A stretch of DNA of 15,871 nt from positions 1 through 15,871 of the forward strand of contig CAZUXY010000079.1 of assembly GCA_964624235.1 (NCBI GenBank), given 5' to 3'. The translations under genes and the position numbers were made by a program. This document shows, piece after piece, positions 7,668 through 15,308 of this stretch. Within the stretch, counting starts at the first letter, position 1. The number at the start of each line of letters is the position of its first letter. The notes under the pieces were generated by a model, which worked only from the letters and a program-made list of their open reading frames with translations, was not told the origin of the DNA and ran no database searches. The stretch comes from CAZUXY01 sp964624235 (GTDB taxonomy: Bacteria > Spirochaetota > UBA4802 > UBA5368).

Positions 7668-8198
7668 TTATTTACGTTTAATAACAACATCAATATCAAG
7701 AATATCTTTCTTAATTATAATCGCGTCTGATAATTTATTAATTATCATTTTTTCCTTTTTAATTTTATTGCCATTTCTCATTTTTATTATCCTAGCAGGA
7801 TTTCCGACAACAACAGCTCCTTCGGGTACATTTTTGCTTATGACACTTCCTGCACCAATAACTGAATAATTTCCAATTTTTACACCTGACAGAACAATTA
7901 CTCCTGCACCAATCCAAACATGTTCCCCGATTTCCACAGGCTGATCTATTCTTTCGTACCATATTGGATGATTATTATAATCATGGGTAGATGTATGAAT
8001 AATTGTCCCATACCCTATCATTGTATTATTCCCAATAGTAACCTTTGCAGTATCATATATAAAAACATTACCGCCAAAACTTACATTTTCTCCCACAATT
8101 ACATTTTCTGGATTGCCTGATGATATAAAGGATCCAGCATACTTGCGATTCTGTCCCCTTCTCATGATTTTGCATATTAAGGTTTTAATAAAACTCAT
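7668..8198 (-). CDS. Hexapeptide-repeat (left-handed beta-helix) O/N-acetyltransferase
   Basis: Acetyl-CoA-dependent acyltransferase of 176 residues, similar to the maltose/galactoside acetyltransferase group. The repeat pattern runs from about residue 33 to 135: VIVGENVSFG, VTIGNNTMIG, VEIGEHVWIGAG, VKIGNYSVIGAGSVI, then the closing VVVGNPARIIK. The likely catalytic histidine is His72 in THDYNNHP. The last 36 residues are an unusual Lys/Ile-rich tail after the helix. The target could be a sugar hydroxyl or the amino group of the amino sugar predicted from the upstream aminotransferase; perosamine N-acetyltransferases have this fold, but that assignment is inference. The gene begins 16 bp after the GT10 stop; a GAGG lies about 14 bases before the ATG, rather far for a ribosome site. 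Confidence 0.87.
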   Translation of the reverse strand: MSFIKTLICKIMRRGQNRKYAGSFISSGNPENVIVGENVSFGGNVFIYDTAKVTIGNNTMIGYGTIIHTSTHDYNNHPIWYERIDQPVEIGEHVWIGAGVIVLSGVKIGNYSVIGAGSVISKNVPEGAVVVGNPARIIKMRNGNKIKKEKMIINKLSDAIIIKKDILDIDVVIKRK

Positions 8199-8214
8199 TT
8201 ATTATTATTCATCC

Positions 8215-9210
8215 TCATTTTACATTAAAAAATCTTTTTACTATAAATTTATATTTATCTGTTCTATTTTGATATTCTGATATGCTTTCTGGGATAAGCT
8301 CTAAATTGCTTCTTTTCTTATCATCACTCTTATTGCATAATTTCTCGATTATATTAAAAATATTGTATTCATTCAGTACTAGATTTCTTGATTCGACAAT
8401 ATATTCAAGATCAGTTGTATACGAGTCATTAATCAATTTATTACTAATGGTTTCTAACACGCGTTCCTTATCCATAATGTCAATTATTGTCATTGAAGGT
8501 TGAGAAAAATACTTCTCAATGTTGGGACACCCGAAATAAAATGGATATGAAAAAGATAAAAAGGCATCCGAAAGTTTTTCAGTCCAATAATCCTGGTATC
8601 GACTGTTTTCAATAACGATATGATACTTATAGTGAGAAATCGCATCCCATTTATCTTGAATTTCATTTATTCCAACACCAAAAACATCTAAATCACTGCC
8701 GAAAAATGATTTCAAGAATTGAATAAGCTCGTTCCGTTTTAAATGTCCAGAGGTCTTATCTTTCTTTGAATATATTACTGATATCAGTTTGTCTTTCTGT
8801 ACACCCTTTAAACCAACGAGTTCATCATAATTCTTAGTGAACAATTCCCCCCATGTCCTATCAGCAATATTAAATTTACCACCAACCATCCATGGAAGTC
8901 CCTGTTGACTATAAACCACATTGGGATGATCAACATCCCGGTGACATGTCAGAACAGTACCGAACTGATTAATAAAATCGGGTTTATACGTTTTAATTGC
9001 CGGCGGTTCCTGGGTTATCAGGATGGTATTTCCCTGAGGACATCGTGTGGTCTCGGGTTTCGTTAATCCTTCTATTACGACCCAGTAGTCGCATTCATCA
9101 ACATCCTGGTCAACAAGGAAGCGGCAGTTGCCCCATACTCCTTTTCCGCCAGGTGTCTGCCGCAGCCATGGCCAGTAAGGTGAGCATGTTGAAACTTTAA
9201 CGGTGATCAT
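8215..9210 (-). CDS. Family 10 (fucosyltransferase-fold) glycosyltransferase
   Basis: A 331-residue GT-B glycosyltransferase of family GT10, which normally transfers L-fucose from GDP-L-fucose in alpha-1,3/1,4 linkage. The donor-binding signature is clear: YKYHIVIENS (194-203), DYWTEKLSDAF (207-217), then YPFYFGCPNIEKYF (222-235). Upstream, ISVIYSKK (143-150) matches the start of the C-terminal domain and ITQEPP (65-70) the acceptor domain. It is soluble, as bacterial members are. No GDP-L-fucose synthase (Fcl/WcaG) is visible: the reductase present is Rmd-like. The donor may therefore be another GDP-6-deoxyhexose, or GDP-fucose may be made elsewhere. Translation is coupled to the preceding GT2 gene by an ATGA overlap. 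Fold assignment is strong; donor identity is open. Confidence 0.87.
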   Translation of the reverse strand: MITVKVSTCSPYWPWLRQTPGGKGVWGNCRFLVDQDVDECDYWVVIEGLTKPETTRCPQGNTILITQEPPAIKTYKPDFINQFGTVLTCHRDVDHPNVVYSQQGLPWMVGGKFNIADRTWGELFTKNYDELVGLKGVQKDKLISVIYSKKDKTSGHLKRNELIQFLKSFFGSDLDVFGVGINEIQDKWDAISHYKYHIVIENSRYQDYWTEKLSDAFLSFSYPFYFGCPNIEKYFSQPSMTIIDIMDKERVLETISNKLINDSYTTDLEYIVESRNLVLNEYNIFNIIEKLCNKSDDKKRSNLELIPESISEYQNRTDKYKFIVKRFFNVK

Positions 9211-10103
9211 ACTTCATTGAATCTCTCTGCGGTTTTACAGCTATCAATATAATTTTTCGAGATTATATCGTTTCGCAGTCTATTATTTGAGAACCTGCCC
9301 AGGAACCTGTTTTTGAATTTTTCCAGCATGGGATGTTTCTTCCACTTTTTTCCCAAACTGGTCCAGTCTTCTATAGATGTTACTTCATTTGACTTTCTTA
9401 CCTTCTCGTTTGCAAGCATATGATGCTCGATATATGATCCATTCGAAGGTAAAATTACATATCCTTTTTGCCAAATTTTTAATGCTAAATCTGAATCGGC
9501 ATGATAAAATCTATAATTATTTTCATCGATGAACTTAACATCCTCCAATGCTTTTCTTAAAAACATCCCATGATTAACTATTATCTTCCCAAAGGTCTTC
9601 ACAATGAAATATCTGTCATCATTCGGCCAGTTTCTCCACCAAAAAGCCAGAGCCCCCACATTTGTTCCCTGCTCTCTGCATCTATCAAAATATTCTATGC
9701 CATTTACAATGGAACCCGGAACGATAAGACAATCATCGCTGATCATCACCACATATTTCCCTTGGGCACATTTGAAACCGAGATTCATAAAATAACCCCA
9801 GGATCTGCGCTCGATCTCTTTACCTTGCCATCTCCCTCTGTTGTGCTGGATTATTGATATAATATCTTTCTGTTCCATCAGCCATTTCAGGGTGCCATCG
9901 GATGATCCGCCGTCAATGACGATGATTTCCGAGCTGATGTTCCGCAACTCATCCCGAAGACATTCAAGTGTAAGCCTTAAATATGACAGCCTGTTGAATG
10001 TACCGAGAACAACAGAGATGTCCGGTCTGTATATCTGCACGGTTTTAGAGATGCACGTAGTTTTTCGTTTTGCTCCAACAACGTCGAATTGACTCAAATT
10101 CAT
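9207..10103 (-). CDS. Family 2 glycosyltransferase
   Basis: GT-A glycosyltransferase of 298 residues. The catalytic domain starts ISVVLGTFNR (29-38), with VIDGGSSDGT (62-71) for nucleotide binding and VMISDDC (119-125) as the DxD-equivalent metal site. HADSDLALKIW later in the chain corresponds to the acceptor/catalytic ED region. The GFKCAQGKY spacing and the C-terminal FKNRFLGRF basic patch fit rhamnosyl/mannosyl-type GT2 enzymes in O-antigen loci, but the donor cannot be deduced. The ATG at 10103 overlaps the upstream GT4 by 59 bp and precedes the core domain by 28 residues. A GTG at 10040 (Val22), 4 nt after the GT4 stop, is an alternative start without a clear ribosome site. It ends in an ATGA overlap with the GT10 gene. 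Confidence 0.88.
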   Translation of the reverse strand: MNLSQFDVVGAKRKTTCISKTVQIYRPDISVVLGTFNRLSYLRLTLECLRDELRNISSEIIVIDGGSSDGTLKWLMEQKDIISIIQHNRGRWQGKEIERRSWGYFMNLGFKCAQGKYVVMISDDCLIVPGSIVNGIEYFDRCREQGTNVGALAFWWRNWPNDDRYFIVKTFGKIIVNHGMFLRKALEDVKFIDENNYRFYHADSDLALKIWQKGYVILPSNGSYIEHHMLANEKVRKSNEVTSIEDWTSLGKKWKKHPMLEKFKNRFLGRFSNNRLRNDIISKNYIDSCKTAERFNEV

Positions 10104-11259
10104 CGATTAGTGAAACGACTCCCTGGGCGAAATCCTTTGAAGTCCATCCACTGGCTCTATGAAAACCTTTAGTGATCATTCTTTTCCTTAATTTTGAATC
10201 ATTAACCAATGATCGAATCCTGTCCGCTAGTTCTTTCGGATTTTTCGGATCAAACAGAATTGCTGCATCGCCGAACTGTTCATCCGCCCCGGATACTCTG
10301 GATGCGATTACGGGACAACCAAGCGCCATTGCCTCCAGGGGGGGGAGATTTTCTGGACCAAAAAATGAGGGATATACAAGTGCCAGAGCATTTTTATATA
10401 AAGTGATCAACTCTTCCCGCTTAACAAAATCCATAAAGGTAACATTGCCTGTCAGCAACATTTTTTCCGCTTCACTTTGAATATATGATCTGTTCCCCTT
10501 ATCCGAACCGGTAAAAATTACTTTCAGGTTCAATGAATATTTTGATTTTAATAAATCCAATGCCAGCAGGATTGAAATATGATTTTTATGAGGCCAGAAT
10601 TGAGCTGGATACAATATGTATTTATTCTTATATATTTGATTTTCTGAAAGATGACTTGAGTTTGTTTTGTCTGCGGTCAATGCGAAATCCGGTGTCGGAT
10701 GGGGAAGAATTACAATTCTCTCCCGGGGAATGCTGTAAAATAACGATATTTCAGAAGCCCCGGCTTCATTACCAGTAATGACATATGAAGCCCTTGGCAG
10801 AATAGTCCTGTACGTCTCTTCTCTGCTCTCCCATTGCCACCCTGAAATACTCACCTCCGGGAAATATGGCTGAAGTCTATGCTGTAAATCCCAGACGGTA
10901 AAAATGAAGGGGACCTTGACCGGAACATAACTGAGACTGAGAAACCAGAATAAATGTATGTTATCTTTTTTTATATAATGATCTATGATTTTGTTTTTAT
11001 AGGACTGTAATACTTTTCTGGGACCCATTTTTCTCAGTATGAAGTAGATAATCCTTCTGTATGTTTTTGAAGATATATATCTTTCGACACCGATAAATTG
11101 TACGTTTTTCTTCGCTACTGTCTTCTTCTTTGACCATGTATAAACGAAAAAGGAATGTCGGGAATCAAGATTTCCCAGAGCATTGATTATGCTCTCTTCA
11201 AACGTATAGGCTCCGCCGGAGAGCGGATCTGCATTCAATAAATAGATGCCTACGTTCAC
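10045..11259 (-). CDS. Family 4 glycosyltransferase (mannosyltransferase-like)
   Basis: Retaining GT-B glycosyltransferase of 404 residues. The N-terminal domain has the loop DPLSGGAYTF (11-20) and TVWDLQH (121-127). The donor domain has PAQFWPHKNH (218-227), the usual site for phosphate contact by Lys225, and PENLPPLEAMALGCPV (302-317), followed by DAAILFDPKN. The first glutamate of the EX7E pair is not in its usual position (Gly301; a Glu is at 303), a variant I recall in O-antigen mannosyl/rhamnosyltransferases of the WbdB/MtfB kind. The start is GTG at 11259 with an AGG eight bases upstream. It is 32 bp after the methyltransferase stop and overlaps the next GT2 by 59 bp if that gene starts at its ATG. 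Substrate unknown. Confidence 0.88.
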   Translation of the reverse strand: MNVGIYLLNADPLSGGAYTFEESIINALGNLDSRHSFFVYTWSKKKTVAKKNVQFIGVERYISSKTYRRIIYFILRKMGPRKVLQSYKNKIIDHYIKKDNIHLFWFLSLSYVPVKVPFIFTVWDLQHRLQPYFPEVSISGWQWESREETYRTILPRASYVITGNEAGASEISLFYSIPRERIVILPHPTPDFALTADKTNSSHLSENQIYKNKYILYPAQFWPHKNHISILLALDLLKSKYSLNLKVIFTGSDKGNRSYIQSEAEKMLLTGNVTFMDFVKREELITLYKNALALVYPSFFGPENLPPLEAMALGCPVIASRVSGADEQFGDAAILFDPKNPKELADRIRSLVNDSKLRKRMITKGFHRASGWTSKDFAQGVVSLIDEFESIRRCWSKTKNYVHL

Positions 11260-11291
11260 GATCTATACCTGATCATTATATCCTGGGGGAT

Positions 11292-12062
11292 TTATGCTTT
11301 TTGCGCTACTGCCAGTATGTGCCACGTATCTATATTAATTTCTGATTCTTTACTGAAACCGTCAAAATAAGCTCGGTGATTAAACCCAGCCATTCTTAAA
11401 AAGGTAGACATCTCTTTCAAAGAGAAAAACCTGTTGCGATGAAGTTCATTGTGCGTGTCATATGATCCGTTGTGAAAATGCCGATAGATCGTATACCGAA
11501 CCTCGCTGTGTTGTTCCGGAATATTAAGAGACGTTTCTGATATTCTCAGAACGTCATATTCTTCTCCCGGTATTCTAACTATCCTGAGAGGATCATATGA
11601 TCGTATCATTGCCGGGGCGTGCCAGAACTCAAAAATAAACAACCCTTTCGTTTTGAGTGTACTGTGAATCCCCTTTAAGGTTCTTATTATATTTTCGTCG
11701 GTCAATGCATATCCGATTGAATCGAACAGGCATACTGCAGCATCGAATTTTTCCTTTTCCAAAGACAACGATACCATATCCTGAACATAAAATTCAACGT
11801 TCCGTGCTTTTGCATTTTCAGCCTTTTTTATAGCAAAGCTTATCATATCCTCTGATATATCCAGGGCATCAATTTTATATCCCAATTTATCGAATTCAAT
11901 ACTGTGTGACCCGGTTCCGCATGCAATCTCCAGTATATTCCTGATCTCACCATGACCAAAATCATTGAAGCATTGATGTATAAATAATGCTTCGGGTTTA
12001 TACGGCTTCCTGGAATAAAAAAGGTCATATAGCTCAGCATATATTTCCGAGTATACTTTCAT
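11292..12062 (-). CDS. Class I SAM methyltransferase, amino-sugar N-methyltransferase-like
   Basis: A 256-residue SAM-dependent methyltransferase. The start YSEIYAELYDLFYSRKPY (4-21) and the layout ILEIACGTGSHS (43-54, motif I), LDIS with acidic Asp68, FYVQDM (91-96) and AAVCLFDSIGY (108-118) resemble DesVI/TylM1-type enzymes that N-methylate nucleotide-linked amino sugars. The similarity is from memory, without alignment. It is soluble. The gene comes 17 bp after the aminotransferase gene, so methylation of the 4-amino group made by that enzyme is an attractive but unproven role. Glycan O-methylation or methylation of another precursor are alternatives. The start is ATG, with no strong ribosome site. 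Moderate GC, in line with its immediate neighbours. Confidence 0.82.
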   Translation of the reverse strand: MKVYSEIYAELYDLFYSRKPYKPEALFIHQCFNDFGHGEIRNILEIACGTGSHSIEFDKLGYKIDALDISEDMISFAIKKAENAKARNVEFYVQDMVSLSLEKEKFDAAVCLFDSIGYALTDENIIRTLKGIHSTLKTKGLFIFEFWHAPAMIRSYDPLRIVRIPGEEYDVLRISETSLNIPEQHSEVRYTIYRHFHNGSYDTHNELHRNRFFSLKEMSTFLRMAGFNHRAYFDGFSKESEINIDTWHILAVAQKA

Positions 12063-12079
12063 AATAATGGCTTTGGGGT

Positions 12080-13186
12080 TTATTTACTGAAGTCTCTGAT
12101 AGTATTTGAAATGTATTCAATATTTTCCTGCGTCAGGTTTATCGACGATGGCAGGTATAAACCTGTTTGCCATAGGCTATCGGCAACAGGGCATTCGGTC
12201 TTTTTAAAACCCGGTATGTCCTGAAGGCAGGGTTGCTGATTCATCGGGCAGAAAAAAGTACGGGTATCTATTCCTTTTTCCTTCAGTTTCACCATAAGCT
12301 CATCTCTGGATAATCCATAAAGATCCTTTATCACTATTCCAAACATCCAGTAGACGTTTTTTGCCCATTCGGCTTCATGGGGTAAAACAACTCCGGGTAT
12401 TCCCAAAAGACATTGTTTGTATAATCTTGCAACCTCACGTTTTTTCCTTATTATATCATCAATTTTTTTCAATTGGACACGTCCCATCGCGGCCTGATAT
12501 CCGGTCATGCGGAAATTATATCCCAGCACCTCATGACGAAAGCGCGGCTGGGTGAATGCAAGATTACGCAATAGCTTCATTTTTTCAGCCAGATCACTAT
12601 TGCTGGTTACGATCATACCCCCTTCGCCTGTTGTGATAATCTTGTTGGCATAAAAACTGAAACACCCGAGATCACCGAAGCTCCCGGTCTTACGTTGCCT
12701 GCAGAGAGCGCCATGAGATTCCGCACAGTCCTCAATGACGATCAGTTTATGCTTTTCGGCAATATCCATAAGCTCAATCATGTCCACCGGATAACCAAAA
12801 AGATGAACAGGAATGATGGCTCTGGTTTTCTCAGTAATGAGGTTTTCGATAAGCTTTAAATCGATGTTCCATGATTTTTCTTCAGAATCGACCGGTACCG
12901 GAACGGCGCCGTTATGGACGACAGCAAGTGCAGTTGCAATATTTGTTGATGCGCTTACAAGGATCTCGTCTCCTTTTCCAATTCCCGCAGCAGCAACGGC
13001 AAGATGTAGTGCCGTTGTACCGCTGGTTACGGCCACACCGTAACGACATTCACAGTATTCGGCAAATTCATTCTCAAAGAGATCAATATTCTTCCCGAAC
13101 GAACCCGAGATCTCACCGTCCCGTACTGCCTGGGCTACTGCCTCTGCCTCTTCTTCACCAATAAACGGTTCAAACACGGGGATCAT
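12080..13186 (-). CDS. PLP-dependent sugar aminotransferase, GDP-perosamine synthase-like (DegT/DnrJ/EryC1 family)
   Basis: A 368-residue fold-type I aminotransferase, expected to convert a GDP- or dTDP-4-keto-6-deoxyhexose to the 4-amino sugar with glutamate as donor. TSGTTAL (54-60) binds the cofactor phosphate, EDCAESHGA (152-160) supplies Asp153 for the pyridine nitrogen, and FYANKIITTGEGGM (178-191) contains the Schiff-base lysine Lys182. IPVHLFGYPVDM (125-136) and LRNLAF...GYNFRMTGYQAAMG follow the pattern of GDP-perosamine synthase (Per/RfbE) more than 3-amino-sugar enzymes, as I recall them. Its substrate would be the product of Gmd, encoded in the same cluster. Full length and all key residues are present. 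An ATGA overlap joins it to the cupin gene, with a GAGAT about 10 bases before the start. An exact sugar cannot be fixed without experiment. Confidence 0.85.
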   Translation of the reverse strand: MIPVFEPFIGEEEAEAVAQAVRDGEISGSFGKNIDLFENEFAEYCECRYGVAVTSGTTALHLAVAAAGIGKGDEILVSASTNIATALAVVHNGAVPVPVDSEEKSWNIDLKLIENLITEKTRAIIPVHLFGYPVDMIELMDIAEKHKLIVIEDCAESHGALCRQRKTGSFGDLGCFSFYANKIITTGEGGMIVTSNSDLAEKMKLLRNLAFTQPRFRHEVLGYNFRMTGYQAAMGRVQLKKIDDIIRKKREVARLYKQCLLGIPGVVLPHEAEWAKNVYWMFGIVIKDLYGLSRDELMVKLKEKGIDTRTFFCPMNQQPCLQDIPGFKKTECPVADSLWQTGLYLPSSINLTQENIEYISNTIRDFSK

Positions 13187-13593
13187 TGATCTATCTCTAC
13201 GATTATTTTATCGTTTTCGGTTCCCATAAAGGGGCCTTGTTTCACACTTATGCACTGCATATCTTCAATGACACGGATGGCGTGTATTCCATGCACAAGA
13301 ACAATTGCATCACCGGGGCAGAGAATGATTTCTTTTATAAGAATTTTTTCATCATTGTATAACTCAACAGCAACTTTCCCTCTTTGAACGACAAACATCT
13401 GCTGTAAATCATTTATTGTTCTCGTAACCGGCTTGTGATAATGGGGCGGTTCTGTAAAACCGGCCTTATGGGCCAGTAACCCGAATTGAAAAGATGACTC
13501 AGGGGGAGAGAAAAAAGTTGTGCTTACTACTGATAAATCATGCCAAATTATCTCAGCATAAATAATGTTATTATCAATTATTTTTTCTATCAT
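13183..13593 (-). CDS. Single-domain cupin of the polysaccharide-locus type, function unknown
   Basis: A 136-residue protein with one cupin barrel. Motif 1 is PPHYHKPVTRTI (49-60) with His51 and His53, and motif 2 contains PGDAIVLVHGIHAI (93-106) with His101 and His104. VKQGPF (117-122) closes the barrel, as in cupins I recall from other glycan loci. This could form a metal site, but the glutamate ligand of motif 1 is not obvious. It lacks the RGxHAHK motif of dTDP-hexulose 3,4-ketoisomerases (FdtA/QdtA), so that role is not assigned. The ATGA overlap with the aminotransferase gene suggests a linked function, for example isomerising or binding the keto-sugar, but this is a guess. An AGAG precedes the ATG closely; it is 27 bp after the previous stop. 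Confidence 0.7.
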   Translation of the reverse strand: MIEKIIDNNIIYAEIIWHDLSVVSTTFFSPPESSFQFGLLAHKAGFTEPPHYHKPVTRTINDLQQMFVVQRGKVAVELYNDEKILIKEIILCPGDAIVLVHGIHAIRVIEDMQCISVKQGPFMGTENDKIIVEIDQ

Positions 13594-13620
13594 TTTCTCT
13601 ATATTATAAATATTTATTAT

Positions 13621-14559
13621 CTAAAGATCTTTTATTGCCCTGTATTGGTCTTTATTAATATCATATACTATTAAATTTTCTATCTCTTTAATCCTTTTTG
13701 CTCCCGGCAAGAAATTCAACTCTCCTTTCTCATTCCGTGATTCTCTAAACTTCGATTCAACATAGCCTTCTTCAAGACTTGCGGGTTTTAGACCTCCTAT
13801 CTTATCCTTTCTGATAAAATAAGCATTATTACCGTTACTATTACATCCAATAAAACAATAACCCTTTTTATCTGCCAATTTATATAGAGCACCCAGTGAA
13901 CAACCCCAATAGAGATTTGAATAATGAGCTTTCGTTCTATTGAAATATGGATCATAAGGTACTGTGATTGTGCTACTATTACCAAAAACACTGTTATACT
14001 CCACAATTACAATGACTGGATTAATTACGTTTATACTATCCCAGACCCAATAATCATTTCCATCAATATCAATACTCAATAATCCTATTTCACCTGTGAT
14101 ATAATTTTCAGAAAAAATCTCATTTATGTTTTCTCGCGTAATAAATGAACATACAGCTGTAATATCATGTTTCCAATATATTTCATCTTGTGAAATGTAG
14201 TTGATATTATGCTGGTCACAATCGATAACAAGCCCTTTCCAGTTATCATGAATAAGTAGAAATCTTGTGTTGGACTCACTGTAGTCTTGTACGCCAAACT
14301 CAATAAAAACTTTATTATCAATAATTGTATTCTTAATTAAATATTGAATTATCCCATCATCTCCAAACTGAGAAAAGACTTTGAATTCTGATTCCGAAAG
14401 ATTGTTTGCAATAGTACCTTTTAAAATTCCATTCGCAAGAATGGTACCAAGAAGAATTTTAATTTCATCATTTCCAGTTCTAATACCATTAAGTATCAAA
14501 TCTGTACCAATAATGCTCTTAATAATTTTCTTTATTTTAGACGTAAATGTTAAACTCAT
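13621..14559 (-). CDS. FkbM-like methyltransferase-fold protein
   Basis: A 312-residue protein of a group usually left as hypothetical or called FkbM-like. It has FSQFGDDGII (62-71), IEFGV (86-90) in place of a glycine-rich motif I, LVIDCD (110-115) as the acidic strand end, and LLSIDIDGNDYWVW (160-173) followed by EYNSVFG (187-193). The IDIDGNDY element corresponds to IDTEGNE of true FkbM proteins. The glycine-rich loop is poor (FGVQDYSESN), so SAM binding is less certain than for the other methyltransferases here. No signal peptide or membrane segment. Its ATG overlaps the mlaF stop as ATGA, making it the first glycan-type gene and translationally coupled to the lipid transporter. AT-rich. 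A glycan-modifying role is inferred from position. Confidence 0.65.
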   Translation of the reverse strand: MSLTFTSKIKKIIKSIIGTDLILNGIRTGNDEIKILLGTILANGILKGTIANNLSESEFKVFSQFGDDGIIQYLIKNTIIDNKVFIEFGVQDYSESNTRFLLIHDNWKGLVIDCDQHNINYISQDEIYWKHDITAVCSFITRENINEIFSENYITGEIGLLSIDIDGNDYWVWDSINVINPVIVIVEYNSVFGNSSTITVPYDPYFNRTKAHYSNLYWGCSLGALYKLADKKGYCFIGCNSNGNNAYFIRKDKIGGLKPASLEEGYVESKFRESRNEKGELNFLPGAKRIKEIENLIVYDINKDQYRAIKDL

Positions 14560-15308
14560 AATTTTTCTTTAATCTTTTTTGTCAGGTTTGAAGCAAAAAC
14601 AAAATCGTTCAGATACTGATTTGTTGAATCGAATATTTCGTCTTTTGTACCTTCCCAGTATTTATGGCCCTTATAAATAAAAATTACTTTTTCACCTATT
14701 TCCATTACTGAATTCATATCATGCGTGTTAATAATGGTTGTCATGTTGAATTCGTGTGTGATATCACTGATCAGTTTATCAATAACAAGCGCTGTAATTG
14801 GATCAAGCCCCGAGTTTGGCTCATCGCAAAACAGGTACCTTGGGTTTTGCACTATGGCGCGTGCAATAGCTGCCCGTTTTTTCATGCCACCGCTTAATTC
14901 AGCAGGATATAATTTATGGGCCTTTTGAAGTTGAACATGATCCAGGCAGAAATCAACACGATTCTTCTTTTCTTTTGATGTCATAGTTGAAAAGAAATCC
15001 AGCGGGAAACGAACATTTTCTTCAACAGTCAATGAATCAAAAAGAGCACCTCCCTGGAATAATTTCCCCATCTCACGGCGAATTGCTTGTTTTTCCTTCA
15101 GGCTCATCGATACAAAATCCCTGTCATGATAATAAATATTTCCTCTATCTATTGCGTGCAGTCCAATGATACATTTTACCAGCACAGTTTTGCCTGAGCC
15201 GCTCTGGCCAATTATAAGATTTGTCTTACCCTCCTCGAAAACAACCGATATGTCATGAAGAACGGTTAAGCCGTTGAAAGATTTTGAAATATTCTCGACA
15301 ACAATCAT
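14556..15308 (-). CDS. mlaF: MlaF-type phospholipid ABC transporter ATPase
   Basis: ATP-binding subunit, 250 residues, of the Mla (MCE-type) lipid transporter that moves phospholipids between the inner and outer membranes; it would sit on the cytoplasmic face bound to MlaE. Walker A is GQSGSGKT (34-41), the Q-loop is FQGGALFDSLTVEENV (84-99, Gln85), the ABC signature is LSGGMKKRAAIARAI (138-152), Walker B is YLFCDEPNSGLDP (158-170, Asp162 and Glu163), and the switch His196 is in NTHD. QGGALFDSLTV and SGGMKKR are hallmarks of MlaF rather than other ABC ATPases. It is full length. The start overlaps the mlaE stop (TAATG). The next gene is glycan-type and not the MCE protein MlaD that usually accompanies this pair. 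Confidence 0.94.
   Translation of the reverse strand: MIVVENISKSFNGLTVLHDISVVFEEGKTNLIIGQSGSGKTVLVKCIIGLHAIDRGNIYYHDRDFVSMSLKEKQAIRREMGKLFQGGALFDSLTVEENVRFPLDFFSTMTSKEKKNRVDFCLDHVQLQKAHKLYPAELSGGMKKRAAIARAIVQNPRYLFCDEPNSGLDPITALVIDKLISDITHEFNMTTIINTHDMNSVMEIGEKVIFIYKGHKYWEGTKDEIFDSTNQYLNDFVFASNLTKKIKEKL

Noticed and set aside
11275..11280. TATAAT on the minus strand upstream of the GT4 gene
   Set aside because: The hexamer 17 bases upstream is CAAAAA, not a -35 box, and the site lies in a 32 bp gap inside an apparent operon.
13183..13593. Cupin as an FdtA/QdtA 3,4-ketoisomerase, implying a dTDP-3-amino sugar pathway
   Set aside because: The RGxHAHK motif is absent, no RmlA/RmlB is seen, and the aminotransferase looks more like a perosamine synthase with Gmd in the cluster.
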